64,000 nt of DNA from Desertivirga brevis. Its GTDB lineage: Bacteria > Bacteroidota > Bacteroidia > Sphingobacteriales > Sphingobacteriaceae. The stretch is taken from the NCBI RefSeq assembly GCF_017355835.1, contig NZ_JAFEWF010000001.1, positions 1,674,001-1,738,000 on the forward strand, in the 5' to 3' direction. How positions within the stretch are numbered: position 1 is the first letter of the stretch; each line of letters opens with the position of its first letter. The translations under genes were made by a program, and so were the position numbers. Below are positions 1 to 7,768 of the stretch, piece after piece. The notes below the pieces were generated by a model that was not told where the DNA came from, ran no database searches, and worked only from the letters and a program-made list of their open reading frames with translations.

Positions 1-1
1 T

Positions 2-940
2 TACGTTCCCGAAAAAGTTGTTCCTAATTCTTATTTCGAAACTATTGTTGATACTTCGGATGAATGGATACAAACGCGCACGGGCGTAATTGAAAGGCGT
101 TTTACTGCCGAAGGTGAATATACCACTCACCTTTGTTTCAAGGCGCTTAGGAACCTGATCCAAACCAATCCTGGGATCTCTGTTGCCGATGTTGATTTCA
201 TCATTGTAGCAACATCCACTCCTGACCATTCCGTTCCCAGTGTTGCAAGTCAGGTGCAGAACGAATTCGACATCCCGAACTGTGGCACCCTCGATGTTGC
301 TTCCGCCTGTGCAGGTTTCGTTTACGGATTGATCCTTGCAAAAGGCCTTGTTGCTGCTGGAACTCATAAAAAGATTCTTGTTTTCGGGGCGGAGAACCTC
401 TCCCGTTATACCGACTTTACCAATAGGAACCTCTGTATCTTGTTTGGAGATGCAGCAGGTGTAGCACTAGTAGAAGGCGCGGAGGAAAATAAGATCTTCA
501 ACAGTATTAGCGGTACTGATGGAAGCATGGGAAAGGAACTTTACCGTTCTTCTCTATCTACTTTAATCAATAATGTTCCTATAATTGCTGATGCCCGCAC
601 TCATCAGAATGGCCGAATAGTATTTAAATGGGTTGTTCAAACGATCAGTGAAAACCTGCTTCGGCTCGCCGAAAAGAACAACCTCACAATTAATGAAGTA
701 GACTGGATAATCCTTCATAGTGCAAACCTGAGAATTATTGAAGCAATTTCTAAGAACATAAATTATCCTCTGGAGCGTATGCCACAGAGCATACAATACC
801 ACGGCAATACCTCCTCCGCATCAATTCCTCTGGCCTGGCATCTTGCTATAAAAGACGGGCGAATAAAAACTGGAGATAAAATACTACTGATGGGTTTTGG
901 TGGCGGAATGACCTTTGCGGGCCTGATGGTTGAATACTAA
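2..940 (+). CDS. Partial 3-oxoacyl-ACP synthase III (FabH-type), 5' end outside window
   Basis: The reading frame is open from base 2 and runs 312 codons to a TAA stop, so the gene starts before the window; an internal ATG at 254 is not the start. The first residues (YVPEKVVPN, then DTSDEWIQTRTGVIERR) are the N-terminal hallmark of FabH-like ketosynthases. The nucleophile Cys sits in SACAGF (Cys codon at 308-310). The other two catalytic positions are visible as His in LHSAN and Asn in HGNTSSAS. FabH condenses acetyl-CoA or another acyl-CoA with malonyl-ACP in the cytosol to start fatty-acid or polyketide chains. Only about 10-20 residues seem missing. HSAN instead of the usual HQAN hints at a FabH-like paralogue (aryl polyene or other secondary pathway) rather than the housekeeping enzyme; that part is inference. 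Confidence 0.9.
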   Translation, partial: YVPEKVVPNSYFETIVDTSDEWIQTRTGVIERRFTAEGEYTTHLCFKALRNLIQTNPGISVADVDFIIVATSTPDHSVPSVASQVQNEFDIPNCGTLDVASACAGFVYGLILAKGLVAAGTHKKILVFGAENLSRYTDFTNRNLCILFGDAAGVALVEGAEENKIFNSISGTDGSMGKELYRSSLSTLINNVPIIADARTHQNGRIVFKWVVQTISENLLRLAEKNNLTINEVDWIILHSANLRIIEAISKNINYPLERMPQSIQYHGNTSSASIPLAWHLAIKDGRIKTGDKILLMGFGGGMTFAGLMVEY

Positions 941-954
941 CCCGCGATAAAATT

Positions 955-988
955 AAGGCATAAGGATCAAATGTCCCTATGCCTTTTA
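955..988. terminator. Bidirectional intrinsic terminator
   Basis: A 12-bp inverted repeat (955-966 with 974-985, one G:U pair, 7-nt loop) is followed by a T-rich tract on the plus strand and preceded by A-rich sequence. It lies between the convergent FabH-type and AHSA1-type genes and can serve both. Confidence 0.75.
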
Positions 989-993
989 ATAAT

Positions 994-1419
994 TTATTTA
1001 GCTTCAGTATACTTTTTAAAACTATCTAATATTGCCTGCCAGCCTGCTTTTTGCATCTCAACAGTATTAGTAGTTTCGGGATCAAAGGTTTCAACTACCT
1101 GAGTTGTACCTGCCTGGTCCGTAAATTCTATCCGAACTTTACGGCCATCTTCCATTACATACTCAATCAGTTTATTTTCCTGAACACTAGTATACTCTCC
1201 ACCAAAGTCAAAACTAAAACTTCCATCTTTTGCAGCCATCGTTGTTCTGAACTTTCCTCCCTCACGCAAATCATTCTCAGCATAAGGAGCATGCCAATCC
1301 TCAGAAGCGTAACACCATTGGGTAATGTCCTGCGGACTATTCCAAGTTTCCCACACTTTTTCTATTGGTGCATTTACCTGTGCCTGTACAGTAATACTTG
1401 AGTTATTTAAAGTTTCCAT
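994..1419 (-). CDS. SRPBCC / AHSA1-family protein
   Basis: A 141-residue protein with the START/Bet v1-like layout of the AHSA1 (activator of Hsp90 ATPase 1 homologue) family: N-terminal VNAPIEKVWETWNSPQDITQW, then alternating strands (GGKFRTTM, FDFGGEY, KLIEYVMEDGRKV) and a C-terminal amphipathic helix (GWQAILDSFKKY). Bacterial members are cytosolic, bind small hydrophobic ligands and usually have no known reaction. No signal peptide is seen. A TAnnTTTG-type -7 element is visible about 50 nt upstream (CAAAATTA on the plus strand, 1468-1475), without a convincing -33 box. The family call is firm; the biological role is unknown. Confidence 0.88.
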   Translation of the reverse strand: METLNNSSITVQAQVNAPIEKVWETWNSPQDITQWCYASEDWHAPYAENDLREGGKFRTTMAAKDGSFSFDFGGEYTSVQENKLIEYVMEDGRKVRIEFTDQAGTTQVVETFDPETTNTVEMQKAGWQAILDSFKKYTEAK

Positions 1420-1542
1420 TTTTTATTTTCTATAGTTTAGAGTTCTGCTTACGTAAATTGAACAATACAAAATTAGCTCCTGCTAAGTGTGATGCCACTG
1501 TACAAAAACGGCAAATACACAGGCTATTTCCGCCACCTTGTC

Positions 1543-1944
1543 TCAGGCATTCAAAGAAACGTACAGCTCACTCTGCGTTAACCATTCTCCTCTCACCTTC
1601 TTCCACATCGCTGAGTAGTTGCCATAATACTTCTCGTTCTTATAATTCCACTTCCCTTTCTCCCAAGCCATATTGCCGCTCTCATTAATAACGATCTCGT
1701 CTGGTAACCTTTCGAACAAGGGACTGCTTTGCTTAAACATGTGTTTCCATTCCGACAAAACTTTCGCTTTACCTTTTGAAAGACTCCCATCTCCTGCAAT
1801 CTGAATAAAATCTGCCATCCAAAATTTGGCAACGGCATCAGCATCCTTCCTTGCTATCGCAGCATTTGAATTCATCCTAAATTCCCGGATCAGTTGCACA
1901 TCATTTTCCCGGTCAAAAATTGAATAACCTGAATTAGTAATCAT
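1543..1944 (-). CDS. SnoaL / DUF4440-like NTF2-fold protein
   Basis: A 133-residue protein with the NTF2-like pattern: a first helix with NSNAAIARKDADAVAKFW, then DFIQIAGDGSLSKGK, a central helix EWKHMFKQ, and paired strands ending in GNYSAMWKKVRGEWL. This matches DUF4440/SnoaL-like proteins, which range from isomerases and hydrolases to ligand-binding proteins without catalysis; no specific active site can be assigned. It has no signal peptide. It lies 123 nt upstream of the AHSA1-like gene on the same strand, so the two may be co-transcribed, but the spacing is loose and a possible promoter element lies between them. Confidence 0.78.
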   Translation of the reverse strand: MITNSGYSIFDRENDVQLIREFRMNSNAAIARKDADAVAKFWMADFIQIAGDGSLSKGKAKVLSEWKHMFKQSSPLFERLPDEIVINESGNMAWEKGKWNYKNEKYYGNYSAMWKKVRGEWLTQSELYVSLNA

Positions 1945-2159
1945 ATCGCAATTTGCACAATAGCCCTAATTCCTGCAATATTAACCTACCCGGCCATACC
2001 GTCAGCTATTCAACTCAGCTACTCCTGCTATGTTTTAATTATCGGCAGATACAACGCATACTTAAACATTTCGTAATAATCGCTTTAAATCAATCTAATA
2101 GCTTCGCCGATTGTTAAGCTAAAACAGCAGACCTGGCATTCCCTCTGCTATAAATAAAC

Positions 2160-3584
2160 ATGCGAATTAACGTAAGTTCAGAGATCGGCACCCTTCGCTC
2201 CCTAATTATCCATAGTCCCGACAGCGGGATAGGAAAAGTTGCCCCCTCAAAGGCCCAGGACTGGCTTTTTGAAGATATCCTTCACCTGGAGACTGTCAGA
2301 AAAAAAGAGTACGACCAGTATGTCAAGCTGCTTCTTTACTTTCTTGACCCCGGTAAAATCAAAGGGAACTTGTCGAACATCGACGCTGAATCATCAATGC
2401 GAAATTTCTATAAGCCCTGCAAACCTGAATTCCATAATTCAGAACATGTGATCGAAATAGAAAAGTTACTTGCAGATATCCTTCATGATTCAGACATATG
2501 TAAAAAGCTTACTGCTTCTGTTTGCGCAATAGAAGGCTGCAGCTATAGGCTCCAGCAAGAGTTGATCAAGTCTAAGCCGGCAGAATTGGCTAAGGTTTTT
2601 ATTTCAGGATCTATGTACGATGGAAATATGATCTTTGCCCCCGTACCTAACTTTATTTTCACGCGAGATATTGGCATCACCATAAACAACTTTATTCTGC
2701 TAAGCAAACCGGCAAAAAAAGCTCGTTCGCGTGAAGCATTGCTCGCACGCTATATCTTTTTCAACCATCCCCGCTTCCAAAACTACCGCGATAATATTCT
2801 GGAAATACCGGATACCATCAAGTATTTTCTAAGGCCGGGAGAGGAACACGGAGAAAAGACTACCATAGAGGGAGGCGACGTGATGGTAGTAAGTAAAAGG
2901 CACATTCTAATCGGTTGCAGTGAAAGAACTTCGGCAAGCGGAGCCAGCGAAGCTATTAAATTGCTGTTTGAGAATGATGTAGTAGATAAGGTAACCGTGG
3001 TTAGGATCCCGCACAAAAGGGACTTCATGCACATAGATACCCTTTTCACCCAGGTAAAACGTAACATGTGGGTAGTACTCGGTTCTATTTCTTCCCAGGA
3101 GCAGCACAAAGGCTCGGAGGCAGTGGACTATTTATCCGAAAAGCGCAACAAGGAAAAGCCCGAGATTATACAGTTTCAGAAAGACAGCAAGGAAAAGCCA
3201 ACATCGTTTGGTTGCATTGAGGAGCTTTTGGACGATATCAGTAAGAACGACTTGAACAGCCAGGAAGAAACGATCTTCATCTATTCGGGCGGGAAACAAT
3301 TTCCTTACGATGTACGTGAGCAGTGGACAGACTCATGCAATCTCTTAGCATTAAAGGAAGGAGTTGTAGTTGGGTATGACCGTAATGATTATACTATTCA
3401 GGCCTTCAGGGACCATGGGTTTACTGCTATTGAGGTTGCCGACCTGCTGGATAAGCTGGAAAAAGAGAAATTGAAGCCAGAGGAGATAGAAAATACTTTT
3501 ATTATGATCCCGAGTGCAGAGTTATCAAGAGCGCGCGGTGGCTTCCATTGTATGAGCATGCCCTTATTTAGAGAGGAGCTCTAA
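2160..3584 (+). CDS. Arginine deiminase-type guanidino-group hydrolase
   Basis: A 474-residue cytosolic protein of the arginine deiminase branch of the guanidine-modifying superfamily. Visible landmarks in order are SEIGTLRSLIIHSPDSG near the N-terminus, FTRDIG (about residue 168), EGGDVMVV (about 237), the His-containing FMHIDTLFTQV (about 283), and the catalytic Cys in GGFHCMSMPLF near residue 466. Arginine deiminases convert arginine to citrulline and ammonia. At 474 residues it is longer than the classical ArcA of about 410; the extra length lies in a Lys/Glu-rich stretch between the His motif and the C-terminal region. The next gene, 19 nt downstream, encodes a related-fold hydrolase, so the two form an operon. 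No carbamate kinase or ornithine carbamoyltransferase is adjacent, arguing against an ATP-yielding ADI pathway here. Confidence 0.85.
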   Translation: MRINVSSEIGTLRSLIIHSPDSGIGKVAPSKAQDWLFEDILHLETVRKKEYDQYVKLLLYFLDPGKIKGNLSNIDAESSMRNFYKPCKPEFHNSEHVIEIEKLLADILHDSDICKKLTASVCAIEGCSYRLQQELIKSKPAELAKVFISGSMYDGNMIFAPVPNFIFTRDIGITINNFILLSKPAKKARSREALLARYIFFNHPRFQNYRDNILEIPDTIKYFLRPGEEHGEKTTIEGGDVMVVSKRHILIGCSERTSASGASEAIKLLFENDVVDKVTVVRIPHKRDFMHIDTLFTQVKRNMWVVLGSISSQEQHKGSEAVDYLSEKRNKEKPEIIQFQKDSKEKPTSFGCIEELLDDISKNDLNSQEETIFIYSGGKQFPYDVREQWTDSCNLLALKEGVVVGYDRNDYTIQAFRDHGFTAIEVADLLDKLEKEKLKPEEIENTFIMIPSAELSRARGGFHCMSMPLFREEL

Positions 3585-3603
3585 CATTTAGAACAGATCT
3601 CAA

Positions 3604-4533
3604 ATGGTGGACAGACAGAGCACTTCATCAGTATTAATGATCCGGCCAGTTGGCTTCGGATACAACGAACAAACGGCAGTCAGCAATTTCTTTATGGATA
3701 AGCTGACTAAACATCAGGAGGTCCACCCGAAGGCCTTGAGAGAGTTCGACCAGCTAGCGGAATTGTTAGAAAAACATGGAATTGACGTATTGGTTATTGA
3801 AAGTCAGAAAGACCCACATTTACCAGACTCTGTCTTCCCGAATAATTGGATCTCCACACACGACGATGGAACCATTTTCCTTTATCCTATGGAAGCTCCA
3901 AACAGGCGACTGGAACGTCGCGAGGAGATTCTGTCAACTTTAAAAGAAACATACCAGGTAAAAGAAATTATTGATCTCTCCTATCTTGAGCAGCAGAGTT
4001 TTTTCCTGGAAGGAACAGGAAGTATGATCCTGGACCGGGAGAATAAAAGGGCCTATGCATGTTTAAGCAGCAGGACTTCAGAGGTAGCTCTTTCAGAGTT
4101 CTGCCGTATATCTGGATATACCCCCATTACATTTCATGCTGTCGACGCTAATAAAAGAGCAATCTATCATACGAACGTAATGATGTCTCTTGGATCCAAA
4201 TTTGGCTTGATATGTACAGAATCGATAAGTGACAACAAGGAGATCAATGGCATTCGTAACTCCCTGATTGAAACCGGGAAGCAGATCATTGAAATCAGCT
4301 TAGACCAGGTAAATCATTTTGCTGGAAATATCCTTGAATTAAATTCAAAAACAGGAGAGCAAATTATCGTGATGTCAGAACAAGCCTTTAAATCATTACA
4401 AGCAGAACAGCTTAAAAGACTTGAATCTTACGGTAATATTATCTTCTCGCCTCTCTATACTATAGAAACCGTAGGTGGAGGAAGTGCAAGATGCATGATT
4501 GCTGAAATATTCCTTCCAGCTCTAAAGGTTTAA
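3604..4533 (+). CDS. ctlX: Amidinotransferase-superfamily hydrolase, CtlX-like
   Basis: A 309-residue member of the amidinotransferase / dimethylarginine dimethylaminohydrolase superfamily. It shows MIRPVGFGYNEQTAVSNFF at the N-terminus, DSVFPNNWIS (about 75), FLEGTGSMILDRENKRAYA (about 133), a conserved His in IYHTNVMMSLG (about 188) and the catalytic Cys in GGGSARCMIAEIF near residue 299. This pattern fits the citrulline-utilisation hydrolase CtlX of Bacteroidota and Francisella. Placed 19 nt after an arginine deiminase, it could act on the citrulline made by that enzyme, giving an arginine-to-citrulline-to-ornithine route; this pathway is inference. It is convergent with the GIY-YIG gene, only 6 nt away. 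Confidence 0.8.
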   Translation: MVDRQSTSSVLMIRPVGFGYNEQTAVSNFFMDKLTKHQEVHPKALREFDQLAELLEKHGIDVLVIESQKDPHLPDSVFPNNWISTHDDGTIFLYPMEAPNRRLERREEILSTLKETYQVKEIIDLSYLEQQSFFLEGTGSMILDRENKRAYACLSSRTSEVALSEFCRISGYTPITFHAVDANKRAIYHTNVMMSLGSKFGLICTESISDNKEINGIRNSLIETGKQIIEISLDQVNHFAGNILELNSKTGEQIIVMSEQAFKSLQAEQLKRLESYGNIIFSPLYTIETVGGGSARCMIAEIFLPALKV

Positions 4534-4539
4534 ATCACT

Positions 4540-4884
4540 TTATGCAGCACGCAGTGTTGTAGATCTTCTCTGCATTCCTGGTGTCCTTAGAATTCTTTCG
4601 AAATCCAGCCCTATACTTAGATCTAACCAGTCAGGATTTACATCCCTGATCACCTTTTCCTTTTGAGCACGGGTATACTTACTCAATATATCGAAACGAT
4701 GAATAGCAGACTCTTCATTATTTAATTCCTCAAAATAGACTAAACGTGTAAGCTGTTGTGCACTGTCGAAAAACAGATTAGGCATCTGCCTGTAAAAATC
4801 GACAGTTTTTAAAAGATCTGAACTCATTCCGACATGCAAAGAATTTCTATTTCTGTCGGTTACAATAAATACATACCTTTTCAT
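4540..4884 (-). CDS. Degenerate GIY-YIG domain protein
   Basis: A 114-residue protein with the size and layout of stand-alone GIY-YIG family proteins: an N-terminal beta-hairpin region (YVFIVTDRNRNSLHVGMSSDL), a middle LVYFEE strand, a helix AIHRFDILSKYTRAQKEKV and the C-terminal NPDWLDLS signature. The name-giving motifs are eroded: GIY reads as YVF and YIG as HVG, and the Arg expected after the second motif (SSDLxxR) is missing (SSDLLKT). Nuclease activity is therefore doubtful. It is divergent from the XRE-S24 regulator, 91 nt away, with an inverted repeat between them, so both genes probably answer to that regulator. The family assignment rests on the overall pattern and the C-terminal motif. 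Confidence 0.72.
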   Translation of the reverse strand: MKRYVFIVTDRNRNSLHVGMSSDLLKTVDFYRQMPNLFFDSAQQLTRLVYFEELNNEESAIHRFDILSKYTRAQKEKVIRDVNPDWLDLSIGLDFERILRTPGMQRRSTTLRAA

Positions 4885-4915
4885 ATTCTTATTTATTTAG
4901 TTTTTGAAAAATAAT

Positions 4916-4955
4916 TACTAATTTTATTGGCATAAAAATACTAACAATTTTAGTA
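4916..4955. promoter_or_regulatory. Inverted-repeat operator between GIY-YIG and XRE-S24 genes
   Basis: A palindrome TACTAA-caatt-TTAGTA lies at 4939-4955, and a further TACTAA half-site lies 23 bp upstream at 4916-4921. The A/T-rich divergent intergenic region is only 91 bp, so the repeats must overlap both promoters. XRE-S24 repressors commonly bind such repeats next to their own gene; binding here is inferred. Confidence 0.55.
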
Positions 4956-4975
4956 ATTGCAAATTTATTTTTCAC

Positions 4976-5752
4976 ATGAGTAATATTTCTTCCAACCTAA
5001 AATACCTCCGTAAGAAAAAAGGCCTTACGCAGCAGCAATTCGCAGATTTAATGGAGATTAAGCGATCTTTAGTGGGCGCTTACGAAGAGGAAAGGGCGGA
5101 GCCGAAATATGAATTGCTAAAAAAATTCGCAGAATATTATGAATTGAGCATGGATGAGATCGTTAACGAAAAAATTAACGATAAGTGGAAGCCAAAGCCA
5201 AAAGTGGAATCCAACAATCCCAGGATCCTTAGTATTACAGTAGATAAGGAAGATCGCGAGAATATAGAACTGGTACCTGTAAAGGCAAGTGCGGGTTATT
5301 TAAATGGTTATGCCGATCCTGAATTTATCAGCGAATTACCTAAATTCCATCTTCCTATGTTGAAGCAGGGTACATATCGTGCGTTTGAGATTAAAGGAGA
5401 TTCTATGTTGCCCCTACAACCGGGGACCATTATTGTAGGAGAATATGTAGAAAACTGGAATGATGTTAAGATTGGTGAAACCTATGTATTCGTTACCAAT
5501 AGTGAGGGTGTGGTTTATAAGAGAGCGGGCAATAGATTGAAAGAAAACAAACCGATCAAACTGATATCTGATAACACTGTGTATGAGCCTTATACAGTAG
5601 AAGCCCAGGATATTTTGGAGGTATGGAAAGCCAAAGCTTATATATCTACTACGTTTCCGGAGCCTACAGCTGAACCAACCATGGAAAGTTTAACTTCTAT
5701 GATGGCCCAAATGCAGAAGTCTATTGCTCAATTAAAGACAGGCAACAATTAA
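4976..5752 (+). CDS. XRE-family repressor with S24 (LexA-like) peptidase domain
   Basis: A 258-residue cytosolic regulator. Residues about 5-62 form an XRE helix-turn-helix (NLKYLRKKKGLTQQQFADLM, followed by YEEERAEPKYELLKKFAEYY). Residues about 95-225 form a LexA/CI-type S24 domain: a potential Ala-Gly cleavage site in KASAGYLNGY, the Ser nucleophile in KGDSMLPLQPG and the general-base Lys in VVYKRAG. All pieces needed for self-cleavage are present, so it may be inactivated by RecA-type or other stress signals. A short C-terminal tail (TMESLTSMMAQMQKSIAQL) looks like an oligomerisation helix. It is divergent from the GIY-YIG gene with a shared operator region. There are no phage genes nearby, so it is probably a stand-alone stress repressor. 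Confidence 0.87.
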   Translation: MSNISSNLKYLRKKKGLTQQQFADLMEIKRSLVGAYEEERAEPKYELLKKFAEYYELSMDEIVNEKINDKWKPKPKVESNNPRILSITVDKEDRENIELVPVKASAGYLNGYADPEFISELPKFHLPMLKQGTYRAFEIKGDSMLPLQPGTIIVGEYVENWNDVKIGETYVFVTNSEGVVYKRAGNRLKENKPIKLISDNTVYEPYTVEAQDILEVWKAKAYISTTFPEPTAEPTMESLTSMMAQMQKSIAQLKTGNN

Positions 5753-5818
5753 TTTACAATTAGTGATTAAACCTTTTCTTATTTTGCTGTCTATAGATCT
5801 TAAACAGTAAAAAATTAT

Positions 5819-6238
5819 ATGAAAAAGGCATTTTTAGTACTGGCATTGGTAGCAGCTAGTTTCTCCTTCAGTTACGCTCAGCAAGGAGGCGGTTATCAAA
5901 ATCGTACACCTGAAGAAAGAGCAAAACAAGGAACTGAAAGAATTTCCGAGAAAGTTAAGCTTACCGCAGATCAAAAAACCAAAGTAGAAGCGATCCTTTT
6001 GGTTCAGTCTAAGTCTGTAGACAGCTTAAGAACTGCAGTTGGTCAGGGCGGCGATCGTCAGCAAATGTTCCAGAAGATGCAGCCTATTCGTGAGCAGGCA
6101 GACAAAAAGATCATTGCCTTATTAACTGACGAGCAGAAAAAAGCTTATGCTGCTTATCAGGAAGAAAACAGAAACAGAATGGGTCAGGGCCGCAGAAACG
6201 GTCAAGGAGGCCAAGGTGCTCAGGGTGGACAAAAATAA
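5819..6238 (+). CDS. Spy/CpxP-like periplasmic protein
   Basis: A 139-residue protein with a clear signal peptide (residues 1-20, ending SFSYAQ). Residues about 30-115 are helical and contain LTADQKTKVEAILL and a second copy of the same theme, LLTDEQKKAYAAYQEE, which is the LTxxQ-like pattern of Spy/CpxP periplasmic proteins. The tail is a low-complexity Gly/Gln/Arg stretch (GQGRRNGQGGQGAQGGQ). Spy-like proteins act as ATP-independent chaperones or stress sensors in the envelope. It follows the XRE-S24 gene on the same strand by 66 nt and ends at a strong terminator, so it may be the last gene of that unit. The family link is by pattern and size; the function is inferred. Confidence 0.7.
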   Translation: MKKAFLVLALVAASFSFSYAQQGGGYQNRTPEERAKQGTERISEKVKLTADQKTKVEAILLVQSKSVDSLRTAVGQGGDRQQMFQKMQPIREQADKKIIALLTDEQKKAYAAYQEENRNRMGQGRRNGQGGQGAQGGQK

Positions 6239-6253
6239 TTTGGAAGATATAGG

Positions 6254-6276
6254 AAGCGGCTCAAGCCGCTTTTTTT
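6254..6276 (+). terminator. Intrinsic terminator after the Spy-like gene
   Basis: A perfect 7-bp stem (6254-6260 with 6265-6271) and a TCAA loop are followed by a run of T. It begins 16 nt after the stop codon. Confidence 0.88.
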
Positions 6277-6713
6277 ATGTCATTTCCTCACCTCATCCCT
6301 TTCAATTCTTTCACCTGCAATATCTAAACGAAAGTTCTACCTTTACCTCAAGAACCTAACGGTTTAAAATTCTTTCCCAAATATATTTTTTACCAGCTTT
6401 TTTATTACCCGGGCTACCCCAGCTTTATGCCATGTTTTGCATGAGTCTCGGATGAACCCTAGTTCAACCCATATTGAGTCCACCTATTTTTATCAGAACG
6501 TGGACTTATTAAAGGCTATATATAGATTCAAATTACATTCATCCAAATGTTGATCACAACAGAGCTATAACACGGGAATAATTCGATTTTTATAATTTAC
6601 TGCTGCTGAGGGAAATAGTGACGAGAATCATCCTATTTTCTATTGACAGAAAGAAGCCTGCCGGTTATTTTTGTAAACGAAAATAAAAAAAGTTTAAATA
6701 AAAAACCTATCTT
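6277..6713. other. Gene-free stretch of 437 nt
   Basis: No open frame with coding character is seen on either strand. The only recognisable element is a probable promoter near its right end (6643-6673). Confidence 0.6.
6643..6673 (+). promoter_or_regulatory. Bacteroidota-type promoter
   Basis: TTG at 6643-6645 and TATTTTTG (fits TAnnTTTG) at 6666-6673 are separated by 20 nt. This matches the primary sigma consensus of Bacteroidota and lies 40 nt before the ATG of the gene at 6714. Confidence 0.55.
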
Positions 6714-7640
6714 ATGGCTAAAGTAGATAAAAAAGGAAAAATACGCGGAACTATAGGTCCCAATGTTCATCGCACCTGGCGTGATATACAAGTAATTCAG
6801 TCAAAACCCAAAAAAAAGCCTAAACAGACCATTGGCTCTAAAGCCGCAGGTTTGGAATTTGGAATGTGCAGTAGCATTGCGAGGGGCATGCGGGAAGCTT
6901 TTGGTTGGGCATACAAAGCTTACGATGGCGGAATGATCAATAGATTTACAACCGCAGTAAGAAGTGCTGTTTTTGCATCATCAAAAGAAGTAGGCGAAAG
7001 AGATATTCACGACGCTAATTTGAGCTTTTTAAAAGGCTTCCAATTCAACAACAACTCTCCACTTGATAAAATTCTGAAACTAAGGCCTTCCGCTGAGCTT
7101 AGGGAAGATAATAAGGTTATTGTTAACCTTCCTCCAATAGCTGCCAAGGACATCAAATCCCCATATGCGGAAGAATATGGCATTCGATTGCTCGTAATTT
7201 CCTTCGACTTTAAAAAAGGGGTATATAGTAACATTGCCGGCAAAGAAATAAGGATAACGACAAAACAGTCTTTCGAAGGAGGGTCAATAGTATTTGAGGA
7301 AACATTACCAGAAGGCAGACTTATTGCAGTGAGCATGTCGATATATGGCTATGAAACTGCCTTTAATGGAGGAATGGAAACGATAAATAATGTACAATGG
7401 AGTCCAGGGGAGATCTTGGATCTATGGCAATTGCCTATCCCGGCAACGAAAAAGGCTAAGATTGAAACTAAAGTCTGTGGTTATGAGGATCACGATATGG
7501 GCTATCAGGGTAATTTCAGTCTTCAGAACATAGCCTGGCTACGTAAAAAAGCTGCAAAATCACCTACTAAACCCTTGGTCAAACAAGTACCAAAGGCTCT
7601 ACCGGCACCGGATCTGCCAAAAGGAGATATCCGTTTATAA
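6714..7640 (+). CDS. Hypothetical protein, 308 aa, basic N-terminus
   Basis: I do not recognise this protein firmly. It has no signal peptide or membrane segment. The first 40 residues are strongly basic and Gly/Trp-containing (GKIRGTIGPNVHRTWRDIQ, then SKPKKKPKQT). This vaguely recalls the N-terminus of Bacteroidota DUF6266 proteins, which also open with a Gly-rich, Trp-containing, Lys-rich segment. A helical region follows (about 45-105), then a beta-rich middle and C-terminal part (about 130-270), and a Pro/Lys-rich tail (PKALPAPDLPKGD). It has its own promoter after a 437-nt gap and no obvious partner. The coding call is strong because of length, promoter and composition; the function is unknown. 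Confidence 0.78.
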   Translation: MAKVDKKGKIRGTIGPNVHRTWRDIQVIQSKPKKKPKQTIGSKAAGLEFGMCSSIARGMREAFGWAYKAYDGGMINRFTTAVRSAVFASSKEVGERDIHDANLSFLKGFQFNNNSPLDKILKLRPSAELREDNKVIVNLPPIAAKDIKSPYAEEYGIRLLVISFDFKKGVYSNIAGKEIRITTKQSFEGGSIVFEETLPEGRLIAVSMSIYGYETAFNGGMETINNVQWSPGEILDLWQLPIPATKKAKIETKVCGYEDHDMGYQGNFSLQNIAWLRKKAAKSPTKPLVKQVPKALPAPDLPKGDIRL

Positions 7641-7768
7641 TTTAGCTTAAAGAACACCTGCTAATTTCATAATTCAAGATTTACAGTGCTTAAGACTTGA
7701 ATTATCGATAGCTTTGACATAAGGTTGGAGACCGGTATGATCATCAGCCTGGTTAATATCGTAACAAA

